From Perkinsus chesapeaki (lineage: Eukaryota > Perkinsozoa > Perkinsida > Perkinsidae): a DNA stretch of 62,163 bases. Below the pieces are notes generated by a model. It saw only the letters and a program-made list of their open reading frames with translations, was not told where the DNA came from and ran no database searches. Of this stretch, positions 10,765-23,115 are shown piece by piece. The stretch's first letter is position 1; every line of letters begins with the position of its first letter. Position numbers and translations under genes: made by a program. The stretch lies in the NCBI GenBank assembly GCA_013115145.1, contig JAAPAO010000148.1:1-62163 (forward strand). Reading direction: 5' to 3'.

Positions 10765-12137
10765 TCAAACAGCCGCGAAATCCATACACTCATAAGGTGC
10801 GTAAACATCTTCTTCCACCCGAGCTCCATCAACCGAATCGTAATGCTTCATGTAAGTTCCATCAGGGAATTTATTATACTGCTCACTGATCTCTACTATC
10901 TCCTTCACTCTGGTATATTCCTTTATTATATTTTCTTCAACCAGCGTATCCGATGACATGCTGGACATGGTTATAGTTCCACTGTCTGATGCCGATGGTC
11001 TTCCGGAAGTTTGATTCCGTTTTTGGTCACCGCGGCAGAGCTCGACGGCACTCCGAGGGGGTTCTGCTCCCAAGACCAACGCTACGGTAGCCGCGGAGCC
11101 TATCAAATCTGCAATCGGGTACCTGAATAAGCGCAAGGCAGTACAGGAGTGCTGAGGAAGATCCTACAGCTCAGCATCGTGTACTGGTACTCCCTTCGGC
11201 CCCTGTATGAGACGTTCTCCACCGTTCAAAACTAGAACCATATCCCCACGCTTTGATATAAATAAACCGATACGGTCCCCAGGTTTCAAACATACTGGAT
11301 TCCACCTGCGTGAACAAGTGCAGGACAGCAGCACAACCTCAACCGGAGTGATCGCCTTTTAACTCACCCGTTTTCAAGATCCTCCCATGTATCTGTTACA
11401 CTATTATAAGAGGAACCATCGTAACCGATAGTCCAAGACGAGTCCAAGTCAGCTACTGTAGATGGTACACCTTCGGCCATCACATCTTCAGGCGTCGCCT
11501 GATAAGTTACGCCATTAAAGGTTTTGCGAGTCAGACGTGACTAAGCCTTGAAGGCTCGATGCAAACTCGAGAGAAAGCTCATAGGGTTGGAAATAAAGCA
11601 GCATTCTGTTCGGAAGGCGACTATCTCCTACAAGTGACCTAATAATCAGAATGTCTTACTGTGGTGGCCCCGAGAGTGAGGCCATCAACCCAATGTCCTT
11701 GAGGCTCTTGAATCTCTAATAGCTCGACTTCAAAATAGAGTCCAGCAAAGCGGAAGTGCTCAATCGGCCCGTCACCGATCACCATTCCAAGCGCGACATC
11801 ATTCTTGGAGGGGCCCATATCCTTCTTGTACTTGGCGATACGACCATAATCGCTGATCTTCACATAAGAAGAATGTACTTTTGGTGCCCAGCCACTCAAC
11901 CGTGGAACGGCATTTTCCCGGTGGGCGTCGTTCAATACAGATGCACGGGCAAAGCTGGCTCTACTTTTTCGGGAGAACGTAGAAGACTGGAACCCTTCCT
12001 CACCTAGGTGAAAATTTCATCTAGCACACCCGAATTTCCGTACCGGTCTGTATTTCATCGAAAACGCCAAATAAATAGCTGGCCTCTCTGGTGAGTATAT
12101 CGTCACTGTCTCGGGCATCCCAAGCAGTTTCCTTCAT
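10765..12137 (-). CDS. Neuralized/SPRY-like (NHR) domain protein
   Basis: Five exons join in phase into 355 codons: 12137-12044, 12003-11660, 11498-11368, 11305-11168 and 11122-10765, with introns of 40, 161, 62 and 45 nt. The protein carries a beta-sandwich of the NHR/SPRY type. In order: FRFAGLYFEVELLE, WVDGLTLGATT, SSWTIGYDG, and then GDRIGLFISKRGD with VLNGGERL, typical of the lipid- or peptide-binding NHR fold of Neuralized proteins. A serine-rich tail of about 100 residues follows, ending CMDFAAV. The start is uncertain: the frame is open further upstream to an ATG at 12320, overlapping the end of the CC2D2A-like gene, and the two may be spliced into one protein. Function in protists is unknown. 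Confidence 0.65.
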
Positions 12138-12259
12138 CTCTGTTATCCGTATTAAATTTATGTTGTCTTCATCGGCAAAAACATCACGTTGCCGCTCCTG
12201 TTTCTCGCGTCGAGCGAGCACCTGATATAATCTGGACGTTGGTAGCCGTTGGCCGGTGT

Positions 12260-15200
12260 CTAGGCTGACAGCACCTCTTGAATTTGCAGATCGGTAAGGT
12301 TGTGTATCATCGCAACACATACATAAAGAGCCACAAGTCTATTAGGCATACGATTTATATGAACAGCAATGGTGAACTGTGTTCCTGCTTCTCGGCAGTT
12401 CAGGAAAGGACATCTGGCTACGACCTGAAGTAGCAGCCTCGAGCATCAAATCGTCATTAGCTATGGCCCACTGTGGTTCCCACAAGACAGACTTACACTG
12501 TCCCCAACATCTTTGGGAGATGTGTAGTTAACGAACATCGGTAAGCATATCAAGTTCATGCCAGTTGGAACCTGATAAGATCTGCTTACTGTGCAGCATG
12601 CTCCAGTCAATTTGACGCCGAACCTTGCTGTAGAGGAGCCTTCGCCAGTCAGTGACCCTCTCGCTTGCTATCGGTCTGTCATGGTCCGCGGCAATTTCGC
12701 ATGCAAACATGAGTTGGAGGCCTCTTTCAAGGTAGTGTGTAAGAGCCTACACGGAGAGTTCAGCATACCCCCAGCCATACCGCTCACAGCGTCCTTCTGC
12801 CAGACGACCGCCGAGGACTGATTTTGGCGATATGCTTCGATCGCATCCCGGACATGCTGATATACTTCGCGCTTGCTCTCCTGTATCCTAGCCAAACGCT
12901 TCAATGGCCAATCCTGAAGCTAAGTTACCATTGATCAGTCCTTGGCATTCTGTTTGATGTTACGCTGAAGAATGAAGGTATCTCAGATATCGTCGTAGAG
13001 AAGGGATGCCAGTAGTTGTTGTTCCATAAGTCGTAGTAAATCCTCGTTGGTTCTGGAGTCTGCATATTAGCCCACACATTCGACTTGTTGAAAATGATAT
13101 CTATCGTCCTGTATGGCATCAAAGGGTGCTCATTGAATGACACGGGCTTCCACGTGCCATCTTTCCAATGAAGATTTTTGCCTGTGATCCTGGAATCCGC
13201 CTCTTCAAAGTCGGGGCCGGAGCAATCCCAGCATATTAATATCTCAGTGCAGTTGACCCCAAGTCGAGCCGAAGATGCTTCCTTGCCTCGGAGTGGCCGA
13301 GTGCTATTGGTTATTGGGTAAGCTTGATGGCACAGGAACCCGAGCATGTTTCTCGTACTGGGGTAAGAACCGCATATGGTACACGGCAGGTTCAAAGGGA
13401 GGCTAGAGTGAAGCCTCAAGGGGTGCCTACAAGACACTATTGAGTCTCTTCATGCTCTTATTGCGGAAGTTGAGGGTGACAGAACGCAGGAAGAGTCCAC
13501 AAGACGAGCGCTTGGAGCTTACTGGTGATGTTGCGAATTGAGAAGGAGCAGCTCATTTGGTGGCGCGTCTAATGTGGCATCTAACATCTCTTGATCTGGA
13601 TGCTGTTCATCGTCGTTCGACAGAATACTGCCGAACGAGCTATCATCGACAGAGGTCTACACTCAGAACTGTGGCAGACAAAAAGGGGAACACCTACATC
13701 ATCGGTTGGGGGAATCAGCATTGATGCATCAACTGAAGCATCAATAGAAAAGTCAACGCCTTTGGACGCTCTCATCAAAGCGGAAGTTCCCCGGCGTCTT
13801 TCCTCCTTGATAGCTTTCAGCTGCGATTTGCGGCGCTGCCTCAGCAGTTTCTGGTAGGCAATGAAGGGAGTTAGAATCATCGGTATAGGTCTTACTTGAT
13901 AGAGCAGCCGCTTCCTTCTCGTTACTTCCGCCTCTCTGGCCTCCTTAGGTGCTAGCCTTCCTGGGGGCCTTTTATCCACCACAGTGCGCTTACAGCGATG
14001 AGCATCAGCGAAACGCTTAGGCAAACTGTATCTTTGAGGAGTATAGATTGCAAGAGGAACGATGGAAAGGAGTTTAACAGTTCAAGATTCCACCCTTAAA
14101 CCCCACCATTGCACTTACCGTCGACCAATCGTAGCATCCCAGAATGTGACAGAGCAGTCGAACTCCATAGTCATGACCCAGTAGGCAGGCTGCCGGTCCC
14201 ACGTTGTGCCAATGCATACGAACGCGGTCTCTCCGACCTAGTGACAATCCACATCGAGCTACCAGCATCGGGCCTGCCTTCTGCTGGCTCTCATCATCAT
14301 AACTGCCTGAAGGTAGCTCGGCAGTAGCCTCATCCTAAGCTCATGCTCAACGTATGAACTTATAAGATATCCAGACAGCCTACAGCTTCGGCGACAGGAG
14401 ACTTCACATTTGGCAACACGTGCTTCCTGGCAGTGACCCCTAGAAGCAGACTACAGTGTAATAGCGCGCGCGCAAGTGAGTCTCCTTTTTGGAGCGACAT
14501 GGTGAAATCTGATTCAGTGGTGTAAAAAAGCAAATACAGCAACCCACCAGGTGCAAGCGCCAAGCTCTCATATATGGGCATGGCGTTAACGTATGGGAAG
14601 CACCGTACCCAGAAGTAGACCGCGTTTCTGTTGTCTACCTCCGAGGGGGGCTTTATGACATCCAGAAAGGAAGGTAGATAATGAAGGCGCCTGTCAGCCA
14701 TACAGTCGAGTATAACAGGCTCGAGGGTTCATACCCTCGTTGCCCTCTGAGCTGATATATAAACTGTCGGTTCCTATTGTCATCAACCTTCAGTGGCTCA
14801 GTATGATTGTTCCACTCGATGATTCTCAATGGCCATTCAGCGATAAGTTTGGGAGGTAAGTAGTCTGGACGAGAGTCTGGTACATCTGGTACACGATAGT
14901 CATCGGGAAAATCGAATGGCCTTATCCATGCTTCAACGTAAATATTGGATATCTATAAGGGCTAAAATATAACACATTTTGTCGTAAATAGGAGTACGTT
15001 ATTCTTGCTTGAAACCTCCTCAGCGTCCTCATCAGGGGGCATCCATAGGCATTTCAAGCGCCTTTTAAGATGGAGTACCTGTTCATTTGCTGGCCACCAC
15101 TGCAGCGTAAAGCTGGGAATGAAGCTCATACTTTAGTTTGATAGTCGGTTGCTAAACCAGTCCTGATAGAGTAGTAAGTTTGTGTCTCCGATTTGCCTAC

Positions 15201-18170
15201 GAGAGAACATCGCGCTGTCTGGTGGCTGCGACAAGTGTAGTTAGCAATATATTCAAACCGTCATTGAATATCTCGCTGAGGTCCATCTTGGCCCATCCGC
15301 AATGGTCCGTGCCTCCCACCCCCGAGGAATCGCTGGCATCCAGCCACACGTCGAATGTAACTGGTCCCTATGGCAGAATGTGAGCTTTATGCACTGTATT
15401 TTGGACGCGACCTTGGCAAGGACCTCTCTAGGGTCCAAAGTAGTGGTGTTAGCCACCCTTATTTCAAAGTAAAAATCCTGTTTATATTCCGGTCTAAGGT
15501 CATCCTGTACCACATCAGTAACATAAGACATCCCGTCGAAAGTAACCTAGTATTTTTTGGATGATATCTGTACCATGCACTCGGGCTACCTGGACGTACG
15601 TATCCATTTCACTAAGTGGCCGCTGCTGGGGTGTTAGAATCTTATCAACTTTAATGACTCGCACTAGAAGATATGCCTAAGCCGGGTATACACACGGTGT
15701 CCCCGATATGATGGATAGACCTTGGACTCGGCCATATCGCACAGCTCTCCTGTCTGACGGTAGTGGGGTCTGTGGTCAACACCGATCTTCCCACCGAGCT
15801 TCCCGAATCCCGACTGCAGCATTCGTCCGATCGCCTCTTTGGACTCTTGCTGCGTTCCTAGCTTGAAAATGGTCGCAGCGGCTCACGGTCAGTAACCTCT
15901 GGTAGCAATTTTCATGAGCTCCTTCGCAAACCAGGCCGGCGGACCAAACATTGCCGAAACGTGACCGTACTCGTGCACGCCGCGGAGGGATATGAGAGCT
16001 TCGGCAATAGGCTGACAGCAAGCCACGTTTCCAATACATCTAACGGTGCTTGTCAATCAAGAATGTTTAATATCGTTAGAGAATAGCCGATAGGCGTACA
16101 GTGTTCTTGTATAAGCCATGCTTCTTGGAGCGCTGAACGACCTCGACTCTGAGGGTCTCACTATCGACGTCTGCCAACGTGCCGCGGTAATAGATTTTCC
16201 CTACATTCGGCCAACGAAGCCTGCAAAGAGAACTTATAAGATCACAACATAATTTTAAAGATCATACATGGCGGACTCCCTTTTGATATAGTCACTTCGT
16301 ATGCTCATCGAAAAGAAGCTCTTCCACTGCTCGAAAAAGTTACGTTTGATAGATGCTTGGAAACCCAACCGTGAGGAGGCGGTGGGCCCTCGGCGCTCAG
16401 CGTTCGCGCTTTTGCCATCGTTTTCCAGCTCAGAGAACATAGACGCCGAGTTGACCAAGAACGATCCTCCGCCGACGATGGTCTGCAGAGACTTAGAGGC
16501 CTGGTTACCTGTTCGCAGGCACCGCTACTGACCTTGCGTGCTCTTCGTAATCTTGAAAGAGCGTCAAAGCCTACAGGCAAAAATGTGCCTGCCGCACTTG
16601 TGCGCTTACCATCTGCGTTTGATTGCAGAGCTTGACCTTCGTCATCCGTGGATCCTTCGCTTGCGCTCTCGGCAAAGATGTCCTCTTCGTGTTGCAAATC
16701 GTCTTTGTCGATATTTGCGTCGATCTCTTCGTAACCACCTGAGTTGATGCCACTGTGAGTCGGGCGTAACAAAAGAGGTTTTCTTGATCATGAGCAGTAT
16801 GGAGGAGCTAGTGGTAGCTTGACCAAGTGACACTTCTAAATGGTTGGAGTTGAGCTCTACTTTGTCGTACCCTTCGCGGCTTTGATCCTGGCAATGAGCT
16901 CTTCAACTGTTGGCAAGTCCCTGAGGGTCCAATCAAGCAAGTGTAGCTCGAAGTCATATATTTCTTGAAAGTAGATCTGGAACTGGACATGGTATCTATT
17001 TGGGGATCAAACTCTTCATGAAATCCACAGACTGCACCACTAAAGATACCTTTCATTAAATTTCCCGCTTTCCATCCCTACTGTGTCATCAACATGAAAC
17101 GTGCCGAGGACACAATTCTGGAGAACCGGGCCAGTTGCATACTCCATTAGCAGTCGGGAGTGATGAGAATCGATTCGATTGGCCCTAGTCGGAGAAAAAG
17201 CTCCATGTGGGGCAAAGAGAGTTTGAAAGGATCACTTATATTTGCTCCATTGCCAGAGCTCGATTTTGAGATGCTCTCGTTCGAGATCCAGATAGCTGCC
17301 TCGCCATTCGAAATCAAAATCGTCGGGAATCTGGACTTTGTTCTTAACTCCATCTGTGAACATTTTGGGGACACTAAATGCACCCGTCCGGAGGGACTGC
17401 GCTTCCTTGCCTATGCACCAGACCGAACCTGCCAAAGCCTTGCGTTCCGGCTCCTCAGAGTAGTATAACTTGATGCGCTCAGCCACCCAAAAAGCGTTCC
17501 TGTCTGAGCAGTGTCAACTCGGAACTCCTCTCTTGTTCCTCCCCATGCGAAGTTGAGGAAGGCGACCGGCTCGTCATTATTGAGAGGAGTGACTTCGATC
17601 TTCCACAGCCGGACACCCCACCTCCGCGGATGGGACCAGAAGCGTCTCTAAGGCTGCTCTATTGGGAACAGGCTATACACTTTAAGCCTTGCCTCTGCTT
17701 CGGTCTCTCCAACTGTCACATTATATTTACCCTTGTGAGCTTCACAGGCCGCCTGGAACCGTTCTCGGGTAATGCAGATATCGTCATCAGCAGGGAGAGT
17801 ATCATTTCCTTCTTCTGGTGAGGTCTAAGGGTAAATGTCTTTGAGGCGTGATGTGACTGGTACCATGCCCCTCTCCAGATCCCCTCCGTCTTGACCAACC
17901 TCTTCTTCTAGCTCAGCTTGTTGCCGCTGACGTACCTCTTCCTCCTGAAACAATAAAATTCCAATTCCCAATCTCTAGGTTTAGTGCGGAATATTTAGAG
18001 ATTATCTCGCTGTGTTTTGCCTGAATGGACTAACATTGCCCAACCTTATCGCGGTCCTCTTCCTCTCTCCTGCGCCTATCATCTTCTTCTTTCTGCTTCT
18101 CTTTATCTTCTTTTGTATCACCTCCCACAAAGTTCTTTACTGCTGCAAGCCCGGCTGCGGCTGCGAACAT
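12260..18170 (-). CDS. CC2D2A-like coiled-coil/C2-domain protein (ciliary transition zone)
   Basis: A long gene cut by many micro-introns. It starts MFAAAAGLAAVKNF at 18170 and has a charged coiled coil (18130-17870). Firm early exons are 18170-18045, 17944-17864 and 17824-17681, with introns of 100, 39 and 33 nt. C2-type segments follow: FLNFAWGGTREEF (about 17530), LRWPNVGKIYYRG (about 16200) and TFDVWLDASDSSG (about 15350). A peptidase-like/C-terminal region resembles CC2D2A: VYFWVRCFPYVN (about 14600), AYWVMT, WANMQ..YYDLWNNNYWHPF (about 13050), and the end FTIAVHINRMP..LYVCVA, stop at 12260. Family knowledge: CC2D2A anchors the MKS complex at the ciliary transition zone. Middle exons are only partly resolved, and no homology search was possible. 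Confidence 0.6.
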
Positions 18171-19656
18171 ATTCAAAGTAGTGCTGTAGAAGCCAACCCT
18201 TATGAGAGTCGAACTATGAGCTCGAATTGATAGGAAGCACTCTCTAATAGGAAGATCCTATACAGCAGTAACAGACTGGACCTCGACTTCCCTCAATTCT
18301 TGCATTCCAACCAGTTCCTTATCAGCTTCTGGTTGCGCTTGCATGAGTATGACAACTCGAGAACCACTCTATAAGTAGTAGATGAAGTTGATAGAATAAG
18401 TAGACAACATAGTGAATAAACGATAAGTTGAGTCATCAATAAGTCACCCGTCCGTGAACACCTCGTCAACCTATCCTCTAAAGGCACTTTCGATAGAGAT
18501 CGGCCCGGCTTTAATGGGCACATAGTAATACGCAAAAGTTAGCTCCTCCTCTTATAAGCTGCTTCATAGCAGCCTTGTACCCTTCATAAACGAATAAACC
18601 TTAGCGTTCCGCTTTGCCCCGCGCTTCCCAATTTACTCTTTTCGGTTCGGAGCGGAACGCGTAAGAATGAGTTTTAGTTACCTTATACCACTCATACCAG
18701 GGATCAGAGAACAAGAGGTTCTTCGATCTCTTCGCCAATTAGCTCTGGAGAAGAGAGCTCTAATTGTGGAACCACGCAAAGGCGATGAAGTTTCTTGTGC
18801 CCCTCGAATGGAGTCCATTCACTGGGTGACCTGTCTTGACTCACTGCAAGCAATGTAAACCTAGCCCTGCACTGAAGTGAAGCCTTGCCGAAGAGCGTAG
18901 CTCCTGGGAGTAGCTTACCATATGAAGATTGTATCCTGGCCTCTGTTGCCTCCTAGGTGATGTCACGAAACCGACATGCGTACAATCAGCTGTCACAAAA
19001 TATACAGCACGTTGTGGATTGATGGGACAATCAATGCCATGTGCCTGAATTTGCATGGACGACTTGCCCCAGCTCAAGGCTCAATCGCAATGCATCCCAC
19101 GGCTCACCGTATCAGAGCAGTGGTGGCGCGGGGCATGCGCATGCGCATACCAGCGAATAGTTCACTAGCGGTAGAACGGGGTCTCGAGTAAACGAGCCAT
19201 CAGCAAAAGGGTAGAGATAGACGCTAGACTATCGACGAGCTGCGAGGGTCGGTCGGAATCACCCTGGTCGGGTCGAGCCCTGTGGGCGCTGGAAAGGCTA
19301 CTTTCATGGAGCCCGTCTTCGCTTGACATCACCTTGAGCCGAGGGAAACTTCACTTCGGTTATCACACAGCATGCGCAAGAGCTAAGTTTAGCACGAGTT
19401 TGACGATATGTGTGTGTGTTGTATAAATAGCGATACTCGAATACTAAGGTTAGACAGTGTAACGAGTCTCGATTTTCGAGATTCGTATCGCTTGACGTGT
19501 GGACACGATGCGGCGCGTCACATGTGAGCGGGTTACCATGATGAACTTGTAATTCCCACGAACCTGCCTGGTGATCACAACGCCTCTCTTAATGGTTGAG
19601 ACTTCATCCCAGCGTTCAACCCTTTCCAATCTGATCAGTCGTATCAAGCTTAACCC
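18171..19656. other. Intergenic, no gene resolved
   Basis: About 1.5 kb separates the divergent CC2D2A-like and GNAT genes. Short frames exist on both strands (18667-18858 plus; 18841-19077 minus, containing TADCTHVGFVTS, faintly like a Harbinger transposase) but none is convincing. The right end holds a short GT run (about 19409-19419) and a TATA-like element. Confidence 0.4.
19422..19429 (+). promoter_or_regulatory. TATA-like element upstream of GNAT gene
   Basis: The sequence TATAAATA lies 228 bp before the ATG at 19657, just after a short GT run. Position and strand would suit a promoter, but a single 8-base match in AT-rich spacer is weak evidence. Confidence 0.25.
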
Positions 19657-20890
19657 ATGAATATCTACTTCAACGTTTCCCTAGCCGCTATTGTCGTATT
19701 TGCGGTCTCCGGAGATTTAACCTACCGAGACTACGAGGAAGACGACAGATGTGATGCTGAAGGTTTTTATGGCTGCAGTTATACACCCTGTTATGTAGCA
19801 GTTGATACAACCGAGCAAGTTAATGTGAGTTATATGTACTGCGTAGTGTTGAGCATCTGTATCTCCTCCGAAATAACTGATAATAGTCGATTGTCTCGCA
19901 GATAAGGTCTACGCAGTTGTTCATATATGTGTGACCAGGTAGTCGGATTTATCATCTTCCGCATACCCTATCTATACGACGAGCACGAGGTAGAAGCTCT
20001 GAAGGATAAGATGTGAGTGGCTATAGCCCATCGCGAGTGAATTCTATGCAGTTGATTTGATCAAGTCTGAACCCGTCGGTGTTTTGCATGTTGTTGAATG
20101 TGTTTCTTTTCAGGCTTGATCCGAGGAAAGAAGGAGAATTCGGCTACATATTTCGGGTAAGTCATTCAGATCGTAGCAATTTATGAACTATATCATTATT
20201 AACTCATTTCCATTCATAAACAGTGCATATAAATTTCTGGGCTCAGCAGCCGGCGCGGCTGAGCCGTACAAGTTCAAAGCTCCCTGTATATACTGGGCTC
20301 CGCCTTGCATTTCATCTTGTATGCGCGGTTTATCTTGTTCACAATCTCGACGTCGCTCGTACTAATCCTCAGGTCTGGGTTGACGAAAGCTACCGAAGGC
20401 AGGGTATTGCAACCAAGCTGTTGACGCACATCATTGACGTTGTAAGATTGCCAACCTTAAACTCTCTATGGTTTAAACTCAATGGGGTTCATGCTGAGGT
20501 ACATTCGACAAACTACTTTCCGATAAAAGTAATCAAATGCAACTTACACCTTTCTTATTGAGGAACAAATGATCATCAATTAGTGCAGAGAATATTGTTG
20601 CAATCATCCAATTTCAACTGCTGTACGAAGTTCACTGGAATAAACTCAGGGTCATCAAATCAAGAACATCCTTGCTGTGGGCTTACTCGTTCACAAGGAT
20701 AATGAGAAGGCTATCGCGCTGTATAAGAAGCTACACTTTGTAGAAGTTGAAGGTAGGGTTAAGTCTGACAAATCAAGTCCAAACGGCTCGCTTTGTTTCA
20801 GAGCGGGGAGAGCTCGAGTATATGTACGCCTATTACTATGTTCCCATCAAGTCTGGCCCAGATGTCCTTGAGGCTGCTGACAGGCGCTAA
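19657..20890 (+). CDS. GNAT-family N-acetyltransferase with signal peptide
   Basis: Six exons join in phase: 19657-19824, 19939-20012, 20114-20156, 20373-20441, 20650-20752 and 20802-20890, about 181 aa. The N-terminus (MNIYFNVSLAAIVVFAVSGD) is a typical signal peptide, so the enzyme should enter the secretory pathway. Exon 4 carries the acetyl-CoA-binding motif RRQGIATKLL (motif A, Q/RxxGxG/A). Exon 5 carries LAVGLLVHKDNEKAIALYKKLHF, matching beta4/motif B with the N..A..LY..LGF pattern. Donors are GTGAGT, GTAAGT or GTAAGA. A diverged copy lies at 35.6-36.7 kb and fragments near 30.95 and 32.62 kb. The acceptor substrate is unknown; a secreted or ER/Golgi-lumen acetyltransferase is unusual because acetyl-CoA is mostly cytosolic. 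Confidence 0.82.
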
Positions 20891-21378
20891 GTGACGCCTT
20901 TTAATCTTTGTTAGATATGACCCACTTAAAGCCAGGCTTTGGGTATGTCACCCCGGGTGGTGGACTCGACGCAGCAATCGCTTTTTAAAGTACTTTACCG
21001 TTCGGCTTGATTGCTGTCCGTCGGAGTGGCGTGTTGCTAATAATCACGCTTATCACGACTCATCGACTATATTACGACTAATCAACTTATTACTCAGAGT
21101 AGTCATATCTTCAATAAACTCTTGAGTTTTAAAAGTTATTTAAATGGGACAACGAATAAGAAACGTGATAACTAATCTGAGGAATGTATGACCATTACAG
21201 GCTCACACATCCAGTTGTCTACATCATCTACATCTTCAGTATTCTGAAACGGCCTTGTGGTATCATGTAGGTTGATTAGGGCCACACTGAGGCCCTAACC
21301 CGCGGAGGAGCACTTTTGTTTCCTGACTCACCCGGACGACACAACTCTTAGTGATGAAAGAAATTGATAACTCATGCT
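20891..21378. other. Convergent intergenic spacer
   Basis: The region lies between the 3' ends of the GNAT gene (plus) and the Arp10-like gene (minus). I see no coding region, RNA gene or repeat in it. Confidence 0.5.
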
Positions 21379-22706
21379 CTATTGGAAAGTACTGATCCAA
21401 TCTACAACGCGGATGCCCATCACCTGAGCAGTTTGTGAACCTTTACTCGGTCCTGGCTGAGAAGCTGGCATACCTGATAGTAACCATCACACGGGAAATC
21501 TCGATTGTCACTCACTTCCATAGATTGAAGCACCTGTCCAAGCTATGTCACTAGGTTGAACTCGAGGAACCGATTCAAAAACTGCAATGCTTTCGGATGT
21601 GAAGTTGGGTAGCAATCTGACAGTTAACCGATTATTACGATCACTGCTAGGATAACTACTCAGTGGAAACGAGAGACGTAAACTCTCCGATAACGTCGGT
21701 CTTCAGGGAAGAATCACCAGATCTTCCACCAATGAAGAAGAGCCGCTGTGCCACGATCCGACGCACATCGATTGGACATTTCTTTACAGCCTCGACCATC
21801 GCAGACGATACCTTAAAGATTTCGGACGAAACAACACCCTTAGAAGCTCTCACCAGTTGATGCATATTGGATTCGACTTCCTAGAGGCAGACATACCGGA
21901 ACAATAGCTGAAGCCTAAGGCTACCTTGAAAGCATCCGATTCAACAGCGGCGTCCATCAGCGGTACACAAGCGAACACAGGGGTAACTCGAGCCGAGCTG
22001 TGACCTATGTCGACCACAAGAGCGGTCGGTTGACCAATAAGGTACCTAAAGTAGAGTTCTATAGACTATAGAACACAAGCTCACAAGCTCAGTGGTGCTC
22101 CAAGCGTTATTGTCCGCCATTTACACCGGAATCTGCGTCCCAGCAAGTCCGACACCTGCTCGATACGAAAGGAAGGTTCCACCTGCGAGGGCGGTCTACC
22201 ATGTCTCTGATGTATCTCGGTGTGAACATATTCTCCAGGACTAGGAACCTGGTATCACCCCAGGATTCAGAACTCACTGGTGGTCCTATTAGAAGCCGAT
22301 CAAACAACACCTGGAAGAAGATTCAACGCGGATGGTGGAGTCATCTCCTCACATGACCGAGGAACATCTCAAGTTCGTCAGGTGTCCAGTCTTCCCAACA
22401 GTGATGAAGAGCCCTAATCCTCCACCTCGGCGCGATTTCACCAGCATATCCGAGCTGGTAAGAACAGTTCAAGTGTGATGTCTTATAATCTTCACCTTCC
22501 ACGTATAACAGCCCATATCAATAACCACCGTTGGCCTCCTCCCTGACGACAATGGTGCCACCTACTACCACCTACCTTAACTCACGTAGGCTAATCCTCT
22601 CTGCCGTCGAGGTTGGCGAAGATGCCACTGTTCTGGCTGGTCTGAGTCTGTCCTCTGCTGCTCGAGCTTTTGGTATAGGTGAAAGTTGCGGCGAAAGACC
22701 CGACAT
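21379..22706 (-). CDS. Actin-related protein, Arp10 (dynactin)-like
   Basis: Clear 5' exons are 22706-22586, 22542-22496, 22454-22353 and 22310-about 22200, with introns of 43, 41 and 42 nt and matching phases. After about 45 low-complexity residues comes the first actin-fold motif PTVVIDMGCYTWKLGYAGE..PR, then VLFDRLL and TRFLVLENMFTPRYIRD, like Arp10 (RVVIIES..P..FRE). Phosphate-2 motif: LVVDIGHSSARVTPVF. The 3' part has CPIDVRRIVAQRLFFIGG and DIAWTGASIYG, ending RVVDWISTFQ, the same order and ending style as Arp10 (CPIDTRK..VVIGG; PDW near the C-terminus). Arp10 caps the pointed end of the dynactin filament. The segment between about 22200 and 22060 is not resolved. The actin fold is secure; the Arp10 subtype is inferred. 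Confidence 0.72.
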
Positions 22707-22905
22707 AACGCACAAGCGTTCTGGGCAACGGCCGGCAGCACTCAGTAGTAAACACAAGCCTTCATCTGTTAAACTCGTAATGTTGACATGATTCCATGTA
22801 GCTTAAAGAACTAGTTCTCCTCCGGCCGGGGACGTCTTTTAAACATCAACTCCGCTGACGACCGAGGCGGCAAAGCAGAGGACGAGCTCAGGTGGGGGAG
22901 CGTTC

Positions 22906-23115
22906 CTAACTGAGAGTTCGATTAATAAGGTTGGGAGCCGCGCTCATTATCACCCTAGTGATGAGATTTTCGATGTACTCCTTAAGAAGGTCATTCTCCT
23001 CCTCAAGCGCAGCATTCTGCAGTCGGACCTCCTCCGCTTTATACGTCAGTTCACTGAGGGCCCGCTGAAGCTCCATTGCTCGATCGATGAGCTTCTCCCT
23101 ATCGGGCGTAGGCAT
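22906..23115 (-). CDS. SCOC-like short coiled-coil protein
   Basis: A 69-residue protein starting MPTPDREKLIDRAMELQ. Almost its entire length is one heptad-rich coiled coil, ending DLLKEYIENLITRV. This matches the pattern of SCOC (short coiled-coil protein, Golgi/autophagy, binds Arl-type GTPases), whose core has LELQ..L..L and then NQVLGQYIENLM. The frame is open upstream, but the only ATG is at 23115. It lies 200 bp from the Arp10-like gene on the same strand. Short coiled coils can match by chance, but the EYIENL motif at the end supports the call. Confidence 0.6.
   Translation of the reverse strand: MPTPDREKLIDRAMELQRALSELTYKAEEVRLQNAALEEENDLLKEYIENLITRVIMSAAPNLINRTLS

Noticed and set aside
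18841..19077. Minus frame with TADCTHVGFVTS resembling a Harbinger transposase
   Set aside because: The similarity covers about a dozen residues with no DDE context or inverted repeats.
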